In this document: positions 25,779-37,989 of the stretch, piece after piece | Position numbering within the stretch: the stretch's first letter is position 1 | Layout of the letters: each line of letters opens with the position of its first letter | From: Coriaria nepalensis | Taxonomy: Eukaryota > Streptophyta > Magnoliopsida > Cucurbitales > Coriariaceae | Assembly (NCBI GenBank): GCA_027186245.1 | Contig: CP114481.1 | Coordinates: forward strand, 22,723,501-22,787,500 | Reading direction: 5' to 3' | Length of the DNA stretch: 64,000 nucleotides | Notes under the pieces: generated by a model | Seen by the model: the letters and a program-made list of their open reading frames with translations, nothing else | Told to the model about the DNA's origin: nothing | Databases searched by the model: none | Translations under genes and position numbers: made by a program

Positions 25779-27026
25779 TTCATTGTTGTCTTCAATAGAT
25801 TAATTACAAGTTATGTAAGAAAATAATGTTTGAAGGGCGAAAATAGAATTCGTTCGAATTAATTTAGAATGATTTAATGACTAGAAGAGACTCAGTGACA
25901 TGACTTTAAGGCTAAACAAACGCATTGTTGCCTTCAATAGATCAACTGCAAGTTATGCACGAAAGTCATGTTTAAAGGCCGAATTTCGTTCGAAGTGATT
26001 TAGAATGATTTACTGACTAAAAGAGACGCAAAAATATGACTTTAAGGCTAAAAAATGCATAGTTGGCATCAATAGATCAATTGCAAGTTATGCATGAAAA
26101 TCGCGTTTTAAATCCAAAAAGAGAATTGATTCGAAGTGCCTTCAAACAATTTAATGATTGAAAAGACTGAGTTATATGCTTTTTAATGCTAAAATAATTC
26201 ATTGTTGTCTTCGATAGATTAATTACAAGTTATGTAAGAAAATAATGTTTGAAGGGCGAAAATAGAATTCGTTCGAATTAATTTAGAATGATTTAATGAC
26301 TAGAAGAGACTCGGTGACATGACTTTAAGGCTAAACAAATGCATTGTTGCCTTCAATAGATCAACTGCAAGTTATGCACGAAAGTCATGTTTAAAGGCCG
26401 AATTTCGTTCGAAGTGATTTAGAATGATTTACTGACTAAAAGAGACGCAAAAATATGACTTTAAGGCTAAAAAATGCATAGTTGCCATCAATAGATCAAT
26501 TGCAAGTTATGCATGAAAATCGCGTTTTCAATCCAAAAAGAGAATTGATTCGAAGTGCCTTCAAACAATTTAATGATTGAAAAGACTGAGTTATATGCTT
26601 TTTAATGCTAAAATAATTCATTGTTGTCTTCAATAGATTAATTCCAAGTTATGTAAGAAAATAATGTTTGAAGGGCGAAAATAGAATTCGTTCGAATTAA
26701 TTTAGAATGATTTAATGACTAGAAGAGACTCAGTGACATGACTTTAAGGCTAAACAAATGCATTGTTGCCTTCAATAGATCAACTGCAAGTTATGCACGA
26801 AAGTCATGTTTAAAGGCCGAATTGCGTTCGAAGTGATTTAGAATGATTTACTGACTAAAAGAGACGCAAAAATATGACTTTAAGGCTAAAAAATGCATAG
26901 TTGCCATCAATAGATCAATTGCAAGTTATGCATGAAAGTCGCGTTTGAAAAGCAAAAAGAGAATTGGGTCGTAGTGCCTTCAAACAATTTAATGGTTGAA
27001 AAGATTGAGTGATATGTTTTTTAATG

Positions 27027-28017
27027 GTAAAATAATACATTGTTGTCTTCCGTAGATTAATTACAAGTTATGTAAGAAAAAATGTTTGAAGGGCAAAAAT
27101 AGAATTCGTTCAAATTAATTTAGAATGATTTAATGACAAGAAGAGACTCAGTGACATTACTTTAAAGCTAAAAAAATGCATTGTTGCCTTCAATAGATCA
27201 ACTGCAAGTTATGCACGAAAGTCATGTTTAAAGGCTGAATTTCGTTCGATGTGATTTAGAATGATTTACTAACTAAAAGAGACGAAAAAATATGATTTTA
27301 AGGCTAAAAAAATGAATAGTTGGCATCAATAGATCAATTTCAAGTTATGCATGAAAGTCACGTTTTAAATGCAAAAAGAGAATTGGTTCGAAGTGCCTTC
27401 AAAAAATTTCATGATTGAAAAGACTGAGTGATATGCTTTTTAATACTAAAATAATGCATTGTTCTCTTCAATAGATTAATTAAAAGTTATGTAAGAAAAT
27501 AATGTTTGAAGGGGAAAAATTGAATTCGTTCGAATTAATTTAGAATGATTTAATGACTAGAAGAGACTCAGTGACATGACTTTAAGGCTAAACAAATGCA
27601 CTGTTGCCTTCAATAGATCAACTGCAAGTTATGCACGAAAGTCATGTTTAAAGGCCGAATTTCGTTCGAAGTGATTTAGAATGATTTACTGACTAAAAGA
27701 GACGCAAAAATATGACTTTAAGGCTAAAAAATACATAGTTGGCATCAATAGATCAATTGCAAGTTATGCATGAAAGTCGCATTTTAAAGACAAAAAGAGA
27801 ATTGGTTCGAAGTGCCTTCCAACAATTTAATGATTGAAAAGACTTAATGATATGCCTTTTAATGCTAAAATAATGCATTATTGTCTTCAATAGATTAATT
27901 ACAAGTTATGTAAGAAAATAATGTTTGAAGGGCGAAAATGGAATTCGTTCGGATTAATTTAGAATGATTTAATGACTCGAAGAGACTCAGTGACATGACT
28001 TTAAGGCTAAACAAATG
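27027..28017 (+). repeat. Long-range duplicate, partner 19490-20480
   Basis: Second copy of 19490-20480 at +7537 bp, with the same chain of rare variants. The agreement ends near 28017, where c (20481) and t differ in gcaytgttgcc. Confidence 0.85.
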
Positions 28018-28551
28018 CATTGTTGCCTTCAATAGATAAACTGCAAGTTATGCACGAAAGTCAGGTTTAAAGGCTGAATTTCGTTCGAAGTGATTTAGAA
28101 TAATTTACTGACTAAAAGAGACGCAAAAATATGATTTTAAGGCTAAAAAATGCATAGTTGCCTTCAATAGATCAATTCCAAGTTATGCATGAAAGTCGCT
28201 TTTGATAAGCAAAAAGAGAATTGGTTCGAAGTGCCTTCAAACAATTTAATGGTTGAAAAGACTGAGTGATATTCTTTTTAATGCTAAAATAATTCATTGT
28301 TGTCTTCAATAGATTAATTACAAGTTATGTAAGAAAATAATGTTTGAAGGGCGAAAATAGAATTCGTTCGGATTAATTTAGAATGATTTAATGACTCGAA
28401 GAGACTCGGTGACATGACTTTAAGGCTAAACAAATGCACTGTTGCCTTCAATAGATCATCTGCAAGTTATGCACGAAAGTCATGTTTAAAGGCTGAATTT
28501 CGTTCGAAGTGATTTAGAATGATTTACTGACTAAAAGAGACGCAAAAATAT
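27993..28551 (+). repeat. Long-range duplicate, partner 33730-34288
   Basis: Shares agataaactgcaag, gtcaggtttaaaggctg, tttagaataatttactg, aattccaagttatg and actcgaagagactcgg with 33730-34288 at an offset of 5737 bp. The offset is not a whole number of 419 bp units because hybrid monomers in between shortened the array. Confidence 0.85.
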
Positions 28552-31500
28552 GATTTTAAGGCTAAAAAATGCATAGTTGCCTTCAATAGATCAATTCCAA
28601 GTTATGCATGAAAGTCGCGTTTTATAAGCAAAAAGAGAATTGGTTCGAAGTGCCTTCAAACAATTTAATTGTTGAAAAGACTGAGTGATATTCTTTTTAC
28701 TGGTAAAATAATTCATTGTTGTCTTCAATAGATTAATTACAAGTTATGTAAGAAAATAATGTTTGAAGGCAAAAATAGAATTCGTTCAAATTCATTTAGA
28801 ATGATTTAATGACTAAAAGAGACTCAGTGACATGACCTTATGGCTAAAAAAATGCATTGTTGCCTTCAATAGATCAACTGCAAGTTACGCACGAAAGTCA
28901 TGTTTAAAGGCTGAATTTCGTTCGAAGTGATTAAGAAAGATTTAATGACTAAAAGAGACGCAATAATATGACTTTAAGGCTAAAAATTGAATAGTTGCCT
29001 TCAATAGATCAAGTGCAAGTTATGCATGAAAGTCGTGTTTTAAATACAAAAATAGAATTGGGTCGAAGTGCCTTCAAACAATTTAACGATTGAAAATACT
29101 GAGTAATATGCTTTTTAATGCTAAAATAATGCATTGTTGTCTTCAATAGATTAATTCCAAGTTATGTAAGAAAATAATGTTTGAAGGGCGAAAATTGAAT
29201 TAGTTCGAATTAATTTAGAATGATTTAATGACTAGAAGAGACTCAGTGACATGACTTTAAGGCTAAACAAATGCACTATTGCCTTCAATAGATCAACTGC
29301 AAGTTATGCACGAAAGTCATGTTTAAAGGCGGAATTTCGTTCCAAGTGATTTAGAATGATTTACTGACTAAAAGAGACGCAAAAATATGACTGAAAGGCT
29401 AAAAAATGCATAGTTGGCATCAATAGATCAATTGCAAGTTATGCATGAAAGTCGCATTTTAAAAACAAAAAAGAGAATTGGTTCGAAGTGCCTTCAAACA
29501 ATTTAATGGTTGAAAAGACTGAGTGATATTCTTTTTAATGGTAAAATAATTCATTGTTGTGTTCAATAGGTTAATTACAAGTTATGTAAGAAAATAATGT
29601 TTGAAGGGCAAAAATAGAATTCGTTCGAATTCATTTAGAATGATTAAATTACAAGAAGAGACTCAGTGACATGACTTTAAAGCTAAACGAATGCATTGTT
29701 GCCTTCAATAGATCAACTGCAAGTTATGCACGAAAGTCATGTTTAAAGGCTGAATTTCGTTCCAAGTGATTTAGAATGATTTACTGACTAAAAGAGACAA
29801 AAATATGACTGAAAGGCTAAAAAATGCATAGTTGGCATCAATAGATCAATTGCAAGTTATGCATGAATGTCGCATTTTAAAAACAAAAAAGAGAATTGGT
29901 TCGAAGTGCCTTCAAACAATTTAATGGTTGAACAGACTGAGTGATATTCTTTTTAATGGTAAAATAATTCATTGTTGTGTTCAATAGGTTAATTACAAGT
30001 TATGTAAGAAAATAATGTTTGAAGGGCAAAAATAGAATTCGTTCGAATTCATTTAGAATGATTAAATTACAAGAAGAGACTCAGTGACATGACTTTAAAG
30101 CTAAACGAATGCATTGTTGCCTTCAATAGATCAACTGCAAGTTATGCACGAAAGTCATGTTTAAAGGCCGAATTTCGTTCGAAGTGATTTAGAATGATTT
30201 ACTGACAAAAAGAGACGCAAAAATATGACTTTAAGGCTAAAAATTGAAATGTTGCCTTCAATAGATCAAGTGCAAGTTATGCAGGAAAGTCGTGTTTTAA
30301 ATACAAAAATAGAATTGGTTCGAAGTGCCTCCAAACAATTTAATGATTGAAAAGACTGAGTGATATGCTTTTTAATGCTAAAATAATGCATTGTTGTCTT
30401 CAGTAGATTAATTGCAAGTTATGTATGAAAATAATGTTTGAAGGGTGAAAATAGAATTCGTTCGAATTAATTTAGAATGATCTAATGACTAGAAGAGACT
30501 CAGTGACATGACTTTAAGGCTAAACAAATGCATTGTTGCCTTCAATAGATCAACTGCAAGTTATGCACGAAAGTCATGTTTAAAGGCCGAATTGCGTTCG
30601 AAGTGATTTAGAATGATTTACTGACTAAAAGAGACGCAAAAATATGACTTTAAGGCTAAAAAATGCATAGTTGCCATCAATAGATCAATTGCAAGTTATG
30701 CATGAGAGTCGCGTTTTAAATGCAAAAAGAGAATTGGTTCGAAGTGCCTTCAAACAATTTATTGGTCGAAAAGACTGAGTGATGTGCTTTTTAATGGTAA
30801 CATAATTCATTGTTGTCTTGAATAGATTAATTACGAGTTATGGAAGAAAATAATGTTTGAAGGGCAAAAATAGAATTCGTTCGAATTAATTTAGAATGAT
30901 TTAATGACTAGAAGAGACTCAGTGACATGACTTTAAGGCTAAACAAATGCATTGTTGCCTTCAATAGATCAACTGCAAGTTATGCACAAAGTCAAGTTTA
31001 AAGGACAAATTTCGTTCGAAGTGATTAAGAAAGATTTAATGACTAAAAGAGATGCAAAAATATAACTTTAAGGCTAAAAATTGAATAGTTGCCTCCAATA
31101 AATCAAGTGCAAGTTATCCATGAAAGTCGCGTTTTAAAAGCAAAAAGAGAATTGGTTCGAAGTGGCTTCAAACAATTTAATGGTTGAAAAGACTGAGTGA
31201 TATTCTTTTTAATGGTAAAATAATTCATTGTTGTCTTCAATAGATTAATTACAAGTTATGTAAGAAAATAATGTTTGAAGGGCGAAAATAGAATTCGTTC
31301 GAATTAATTTAGAATGATTTAATGACTAGAAGAGACTCAGTGACATGACTTTAAGCCTAAACAAATGCATTGTTGCCTTCAATAGATCAACTGCAAGTTA
31401 TGCACGAAAGTCATGTTTAAAGGCCGAATTTCGTTCGAAGTGATTTAGAATGATTTACTGACTAAAAGAGACGCAGAAATATGACTTTAAGGCTAAAAAA

Positions 31501-33306
31501 TGCATAGTTGGCATCAATAGATCAATTGCAAGTTATGCATGAAAGTCGCGTTTTAAATCCAAAAAGAGAATTGATTCGAAGTGCCTTCAAACAATTTAAT
31601 GATTGAAAAGACTGAGTTATATGCTTTTTAATGCTAAAATAATTCATTGTTGTCTTCAATAGATTAATTACAAGTTATGTAAGAAAATAATGTTTGAAGG
31701 GCGAAAATAGAATTCGTTCGAATTAATTTAGAATGATTTAATGACTAGAAGAGACTCACTGACATGACTTTAAGGCTAGACAAATGCACTGTTGCCTTCA
31801 GTAGATCAACTGCAAGTTATGCACGAAAGTCATGTTTAAAGGCCGAATTTCCTTCGAAGTGATTTAGAAAGATTTAATGACTAAACGAGACGCAATAATA
31901 TGACTCTAAGGGTAAAAAATGCCTAGTTGCCATCAATAGATCAATTGCAAGTTATGCATGAAAGTCGCGTTTTAAATCCAAAAAGAGAATTGATTCGAAG
32001 TGCCTTCAAACAATTTAATGATTGAAAAGACTAAGTCATATGCTTTTTAATGCTAAAATAATTCATTGTTGTCTTCAATAGATTAATTACAAGTTATGTA
32101 AGAAAATAATGTTTGAAGGGCAAAAATAGAATTCGTTCGTATTAATTTAGAATGATTTAATGACTCGAAGAGACTCAGTGACATGACTTTAAGGCCCAAC
32201 AAATGCACTGTTGCCTTCAATAGATCAACTGCAAGTTATGCACGGAAGTCATGTATGAAGGCCGAATTTCGTTCGAAGTGATTTAGAATGATTTACTGAT
32301 TAAAAGAGATGCAAAAATATGACTTTAAGGCTAAAAATTGAATAGTTTCCTTCAATAGATCAAGTGCAAGTTATGCATCAAAGTCGTGTTTTAAATACAA
32401 AAATAGAATTGGGTCGAAGTGCCTTCAAACAATTTAATGATTGAAAAGACTGAGTAATATGCTTTTTCATGCTAAAATAATGCATTGTTGTCTTCAATAG
32501 ATTAATTACAAGTTATGTAAGAAAATAATGTTTGAAGGGCAAAAATAGAATTCGTTCGAATTAATATAGAATGAGTTAATGACTAGAAGAGACTCAGTGA
32601 CATGACTTTAAGGCTAAACAAATGCATTGTTGCCTTCAGTAGATCAACTGCAAGTTATGCACGAAAGTCATGTTTAAAGGCCGAATTTCGTTCGAAGTGA
32701 TTTAAAATGATTTACTGACTAAAAGAGACGCAAAAATATGACTTTAATGCTAAAAAATGCATAGTTGCCATCAATAGATCAATTGCAAGTTATGCATGAA
32801 AGTCACGTTTTAAAAGCAAAAAGAGAATTGGTTCGAAGTGCCTTCAAACAATTGAATGGTTGAAAAGACTGAGTGATATTCTTTTTAATGGTAAAATAAT
32901 TCATTGTTGTCTGCAGTAGATTAATTACAAGGTATGTAAGAAAATAATGTTTGAAGGGCAAAAATAGAATTCGTTCGAATTTATTTAGAATGATTTAATG
33001 ACTAGAAGAGACTCAGTGACATGACCTTAAAGCTACACAAATGCATTGTTGCCTTCAATAGATAAACTGTAAGTTACGCACGAAAGTCATGTTTAAAGGC
33101 TGAATTTCGTTCGAAGTGATTTAGAATGATTTACTGACTAAAAGAGACGCAAAAATATGACTTTAAGGCTAAAAAAATGCAGAGTTGCCATCAATAGATC
33201 AATTGGAAGTTATGCATGAAAGGAGCGTTTTAAATGCAAAAAGGGAATTGTTTCGAAGTGCCTTCAAACAATTTAATGATTGAAAAGACTGAGTGATATG
33301 CTTTTT

Positions 33307-33319
33307 ACAAGTTATGCAT
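33307..33319 (+). repeat. Templated replacement in monomer B (first of five)
   Basis: After cttttt the usual 11 bp aatgctaaaat is replaced by 13 bp acaagttatgcat, followed by aatgcattg. The replacement matches box 2 of monomer A (gcaagttatgcat), so it looks copied from a neighbouring monomer. The same event is inherited at 34856-34868, 36405-36417, 37245-37257 and 38813-38825. Confidence 0.9.
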
Positions 33320-33519
33320 AATGCATTGTTGTCTTCAGTAGATTAATTGCAAGTTATGTAAGAAAATAATGTCTGAAGGGCGAAAATAGAATTCGTTCGA
33401 ATTAATTTAGAATGATTTAATGACTAGAAGAGACTCAGTGACATGACTTTAAGGCTAAACAAATGCATTGTTGCCTTCAATAGATCAACTGCAAGTTATG
33501 CACGAAAGTCATGTTTAAA

Positions 33520-33666
33520 GGCCGAATTTCGTTCGAAGTGATTTAGAATGATTTACTGACTAAAAGAGACGCAAACATATGACTTTAAGGCTAAAAAAAT
33601 GCTAAAATAATTCATTGTTGTCTTCAATAGATTAATTACAAGTTATGTAGGAAAATAATGTTTGAA
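33520..33666 (+). repeat. A/B hybrid monomer 1 (147 bp)
   Basis: Monomer A reads normally up to ggctaaaaaaatg, then continues as the second half of B (taaaataattcattgttg). About 130 bp of A plus B is missing, so this unit is a dimer (hybrid + C). The join falls in text shared by A and B, which fits a homologous deletion. Confidence 0.9.
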
Positions 33667-33729
33667 GGGCAAAAATAGAATTCGTTCGAATTAATTTAGA
33701 ATGATTTAATGACTAGAAGAGACTCAGTG

Positions 33730-34288
33730 ACATGACTTTAAGGCTAAACAAATGCATTGTTGCCTTCAATAGATAAACTGCAAGTTATGCACGAAAGTCA
33801 GGTTTAAAGGCTGAATTTCGTTCGAAGTGATTTAGAATAATTTACTGACTAAAAGAGACGCAAAAATATGATTTTAAGGCTAAAAAATGCATAGTTGCCT
33901 TCAATAGATCAATTCCAAGTTATGCATGAAAGTCGCGTTTTATAAGCAAAAAGAGAATTGGTTCGAAGTGCCTTCAAACAATTTAATGGTTGAAAAGACT
34001 GAGTGATATTCTTTTTAATGCTAAAATAATTCATTGTTGTCTTCAATAGATTAATTACAAGTTATGTAAGAAAATAATGTTTGAAGGGCGAAAATAGAAT
34101 TCGTTCGGATTAATTTAGAATGATTTAATGACTCGAAGAGACTCGGTGACATGACTTTAAGGCTAAACAAATGCACTGTTGCCTTCAATAGATCATCTGC
34201 AAGTTATGCACGAAAGTCATGTTTAAAGGCTGAATTTCGTTCGAAGTGATTTAGAATGATTTACTGACTAAAAGAGACGCAAAAATAT
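33730..34288 (+). repeat. Long-range duplicate, partner 27993-28551
   Basis: Follows the first A/B hybrid. Shares the gtcaggtttaaagg and tttagaataattt variants with 27993-28551, then diverges at about 34290 (gactgtaagg). Confidence 0.85.
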
Positions 34289-35068
34289 GACTGTAAGGCT
34301 AAAAAATGCATAGTTGCCATCAATAGATCAATTGCAAGTTATGCATGAGAGTCACGTTTTAAATGCAAAAAGTGAATTGGTTCGAAGTGCCTTCAAACAA
34401 TTTAATGGTCGAAAAGACTGAGTGATGTGCTTTTTAATGGTAAAATAATTCATTGTTGTCTTCAATAGATTAATTACAAGGTATGTAAGAAAATAATGTT
34501 TGAAGGGCAAAAATAGAATTCGTTCGAATTCATTTAGAATGATTTAATGACTAGAAGAGACTCAGTGACATGACCTTAAAGCTACAGAAATGCATTGTTG
34601 CCTTCAATAGATAAACTGCAAGTTACGCACGAAAGTCATGTTTAAAGGCTGAATTTCGTTCGAAGTGATTTAGAATGATTTACTGACTAAAAGAGACGCA
34701 AAAATATGACTTTAAGGCTAAAAAAATGCATAGTTGCCATCAATAGATCAATTGGAAGTTATGCATGAAAGGAGCGTTTTAAATGCAAAAAGGGAATTGT
34801 TTCGAAGTGCCTTCAAACAATTTAATGATTGAAAAGACCGAGTGATATGCTTTTTACAAGTTATGCATAATGCATTGTTGTCTTCAGTAGATTAATTGCA
34901 AGTTATGTAAGAAAATAATGTTTGAAGGGCGAAAATAGAATTCGTTCGAATTAATTTAGAATGATTTAATGACTAGAAGAGACTCAGTGACATGACTTTA
35001 AGGCTAAACAAATGAATTGTTGCCTTCAATAGATCAACTGCAAGTTATGCACGAAAGTCATGTTTAAA

Positions 35069-35215
35069 GGCCGAATTTCGTTCGAAGTGATTTAGAATGA
35101 TTTACTGACTAAAAGAGACGCAAACATATGACTTTAAGGCTAAAAAAATGGTAAAATAATCTATTGTTGTCTTCAGTAGATTAATTACAAGTTATGTAGG
35201 AAAATAATGTTTGAA
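35069..35215 (+). repeat. A/B hybrid monomer 2 (147 bp)
   Basis: Same junction class as 33520-33666, here with aaaaaaatggtaaaataatc. It lies exactly 1549 bp downstream of the first, consistent with inheritance by duplication rather than a new event. caaacatatgac precedes the junction in both. Confidence 0.9.
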
Positions 35216-37457
35216 GGGCAAAAATAGAATTCGTTCGAATTAATTTAGAATTATTTAATGACTAGAAGAGACTCAGTGACATGACTTTAAGGCTAAACAA
35301 ATGCATTGTTGCCTTCAATAGATCAACTGCAAGTTACGCACGAAAGTCATGTTTGAAAGCTGAATTTCGTTCAAAGTGATTTAGAATGATTTACTAACTA
35401 AAAGAGATGCAAAAATATGACTGTAAGGCTAAAAAATGCATAGTTGCCATCAATAGATCAATTGCAAGTTATGCATGAGAGTCGCGTTTTAAATGCAAAA
35501 AGTGAATTGGTTCGAAGTGCCTTCAAATAATTTAATGGTCGAAAAGACTGAGTGATGTGCTTTTTAATGGTAAAATAATTCATTGTTGTCTTGAATAGAT
35601 TAATTACAAGTTATGTAAGAAAATAATGTTTGAAGGGAAAAAATAGAATTCGTTCGAATTAATTTAGAATGATTTAACGACTAGAAGAGACTCAGTGACA
35701 TGACTTTAAGGCTAAACAAATGCATTGTTGCCTTCAATAGATCAACTGCATGTTACGCACGAAAGTCATGTTTGAAAGCTGAATTTCGTTCGAAGTGATT
35801 TAGAATGATTTACTAACTAAAAGAGACGCAAAAATATGACTGTAAGGCTAAAAAATGCATAGTTGCCATCAATAGATCAATTGCAAGTTATGCATGAGAG
35901 TCGCGTTTTAAATGCAAAAAGTGAATTGGTTCGAAGTGCCTTCAAACAATTTAATGGTCGAAAAGACTGAGTGATGTGCTTTTTAATGGTAAAATAATTC
36001 ATTGTTGTCTTCAATAGATTAATTACAAGGTATGTAAGAAAATAATGTTTGAAGGGAAAAAATAGAATTCGTTCGAATTCATTTAGAATGATTTAATGAC
36101 TAGAAGAGACTCAGTGACATGACCTTAAAGCTACAGAAATGCATTGTTGCCTTCAATAGATAAACTGCAAGTTACGCACGAAAGTCATGTTTAAAGGCTG
36201 AATTTTGTTCGAAGTGATTTAGAATGATTTACTGACTAAAAGAGACGCAAAAATATGACTTTAAGCCTAAAAAAATGCATAGTTGCCATCAATAGATCAA
36301 TTGGAAGTTATGCATGAAAGGAGCGTTTTAAATGCAAAAAGGGAATTGTTTCGAAGTGCCTTCAAACAATTTAATGATTGAAAAGACTGAGTGATATGCT
36401 TTTTACAAGTTATGCATAATGCATTGTTGTCTTCAGTAGATTAATTGCAAGTTATGTAAGAAAATAATGTTTGAAGGGCGAAAATAGAATTCGGTCGAAT
36501 AATTTAGAATGATCTGATGACTAGAAGAGACTCAGTGACATGACTTTAAGGCTAGACAAATGCATTGTTGCCTTCAGTAGATCAACTGCAAGTTATGCAC
36601 GAAAGTCATGTTTAAAGGCCGAATTTCGCTCGAAGTGATTTAAAATGATTTACTGACTAAAAGAGACGCAAAAATATGACTTTAATGCTAAAAAATGCAT
36701 AGTTGCCATCAATAGATCAATTGCAAGTTATGCATGAAAGTCGCGTTTTAAAAGCAAAAAGAGAATTGGTTCGAAGTGCCTTCAAACAATTGAATGGTTG
36801 AAAAGACTGAGTGATATTCTTTTTAATGGTAAAATAATTCATTTTTGTCTGCAATAGATTAATTACACGGTATGTAAGAAAATAATGTTTGAAGGGCAAA
36901 AATAGAATTCGTTCGAATTTATTTAGAATGATTTAATGACTAGAAGAGACTCAGTGACATGACCTTAAAGCTACACAAATGCATTGTTGCCTTCAATAGA
37001 TAAACTGCAAGTTACGCACGAAAGTCATGTTTAAAGGCTGAATTTAGTTCGAAGTGATTTAGAATGATTTACTGACTAAAAGAGACGCAAAAATATGACT
37101 TTAAGGCTAAACAAATGCATAGTTGCCATCAATAGATCTATTGGAAGTTATGCATGAAAGGTGCGTTTTAAATGCAAAAAGGAAATTGTTTCGAAGTGCC
37201 TTCAAACAATTTAATGATTGAAAAGACTGAGTGATATGCTTTTTACAAGTTATGCATAATGCATTGTTGTCTTTAGTAGATTAATTGCAAGTTATGTAAG
37301 AAAATAATGTTTGAAGGGCGAAAATAGAATTCGTTCGAATTAATTTAGAATGATTTAATGACTAGAAGAGACTCAGTGAGATGACTTTAAGCCTAAACAA
37401 ATGCATTGTTGCCTTCAATAGATCAACTGCAAGTTATGCACGAAAGTCATGTTTAAA

Positions 37458-37604
37458 GGCCGAATTTCGTTCGAAGTTATTTAGAATGATTTACTGACTA
37501 AAAGAGACGCAAACATATGACTTTAAGGCTAAAAAAATGGTAAAATAATTTATTGTTGTCTTCAATAGATTAATTACAAGTTATGTAGGAAAATAATGTT
37601 TGAA
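37458..37604 (+). repeat. A/B hybrid monomer 3 (147 bp)
   Basis: Same join as the earlier hybrids (aaaaaaatggtaaaataattt). It is followed directly by a 20 bp duplication, so its downstream C monomer starts twice. Confidence 0.9.
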
Positions 37605-37624
37605 GGGCGAAAATATTGTTTGAA
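37605..37624 (+). repeat. 20 bp direct duplication at the B/C border
   Basis: gtttgaagggcgaaaatatt is followed at once by gtttgaagggcaaaaatag, so the start of C is written twice. A second copy at 39173-39192 was made by the 1568 bp duplication. The 12 bp homology suggests slippage. Confidence 0.9.
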
Positions 37625-37989
37625 GGGCAAAAATAGAATTCGTTCGAATTAATTTAGAATGATTTAATGACTAGAAGAGACTCAGTGACATGACTTTAAG
37701 GCTAAACAAATGCATTGTTGCCTTCAATAGATCCACTGCAAGTTACAAACGAAAGTCATGTTTGAAAGCTGAATTTCGTTCGAAGTGATTTAGAATGATT
37801 TACTAACTAAAAGAGACGCAAAAATATGACTGTAAGGCTAAAAAATGCATAGTTGCCATCAATAGATCAATTGCAAGTTATGCATGAGAGTCGCATTTTA
37901 AATGCAAAAAGTGAATTGGTTCGAAGTGCCTTCAAACAATTTAATGGTCAAAAAGACTGAGTGATGTGCTTTTTAATGGTAAAATAATT

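Larger units (their letters stand above)
23045..32949 (+). repeat. Mixed trimer units
   Basis: About 24 units with no genes. A2 occurs at about 23900, 25578, 28930 and 31024. C monomers with ccttatggctaaa occur at about 21301, 23810 and 28837, spaced 2509 and 5027 bp (6 and 12 units). Two adjacent near-identical units at about 29325-30160 share attaaattacaagaagag and aaagctaaacgaatg. Confidence 0.85.
36422..37989 (+). repeat. 1568 bp tandem duplication, copy 1
   Basis: Begins at attgttgtcttcag in B and includes gaattcggtcgaataattt, gatctgatgac, a replaced B (37245), an A/B hybrid (37458) and a 20 bp direct duplication (37605). The same series recurs 1568 bp downstream with only two differences noticed (37161 g/38729 a; 37817 c/39385 t). 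This is the youngest-looking large duplication in the window. Confidence 0.95.

Noticed and set aside
37605..37624. 20 bp duplication as a target-site duplication of an inserted element
   Set aside because: The two copies are directly adjacent with nothing between them, and they match the normal B/C border, so slippage explains it better.
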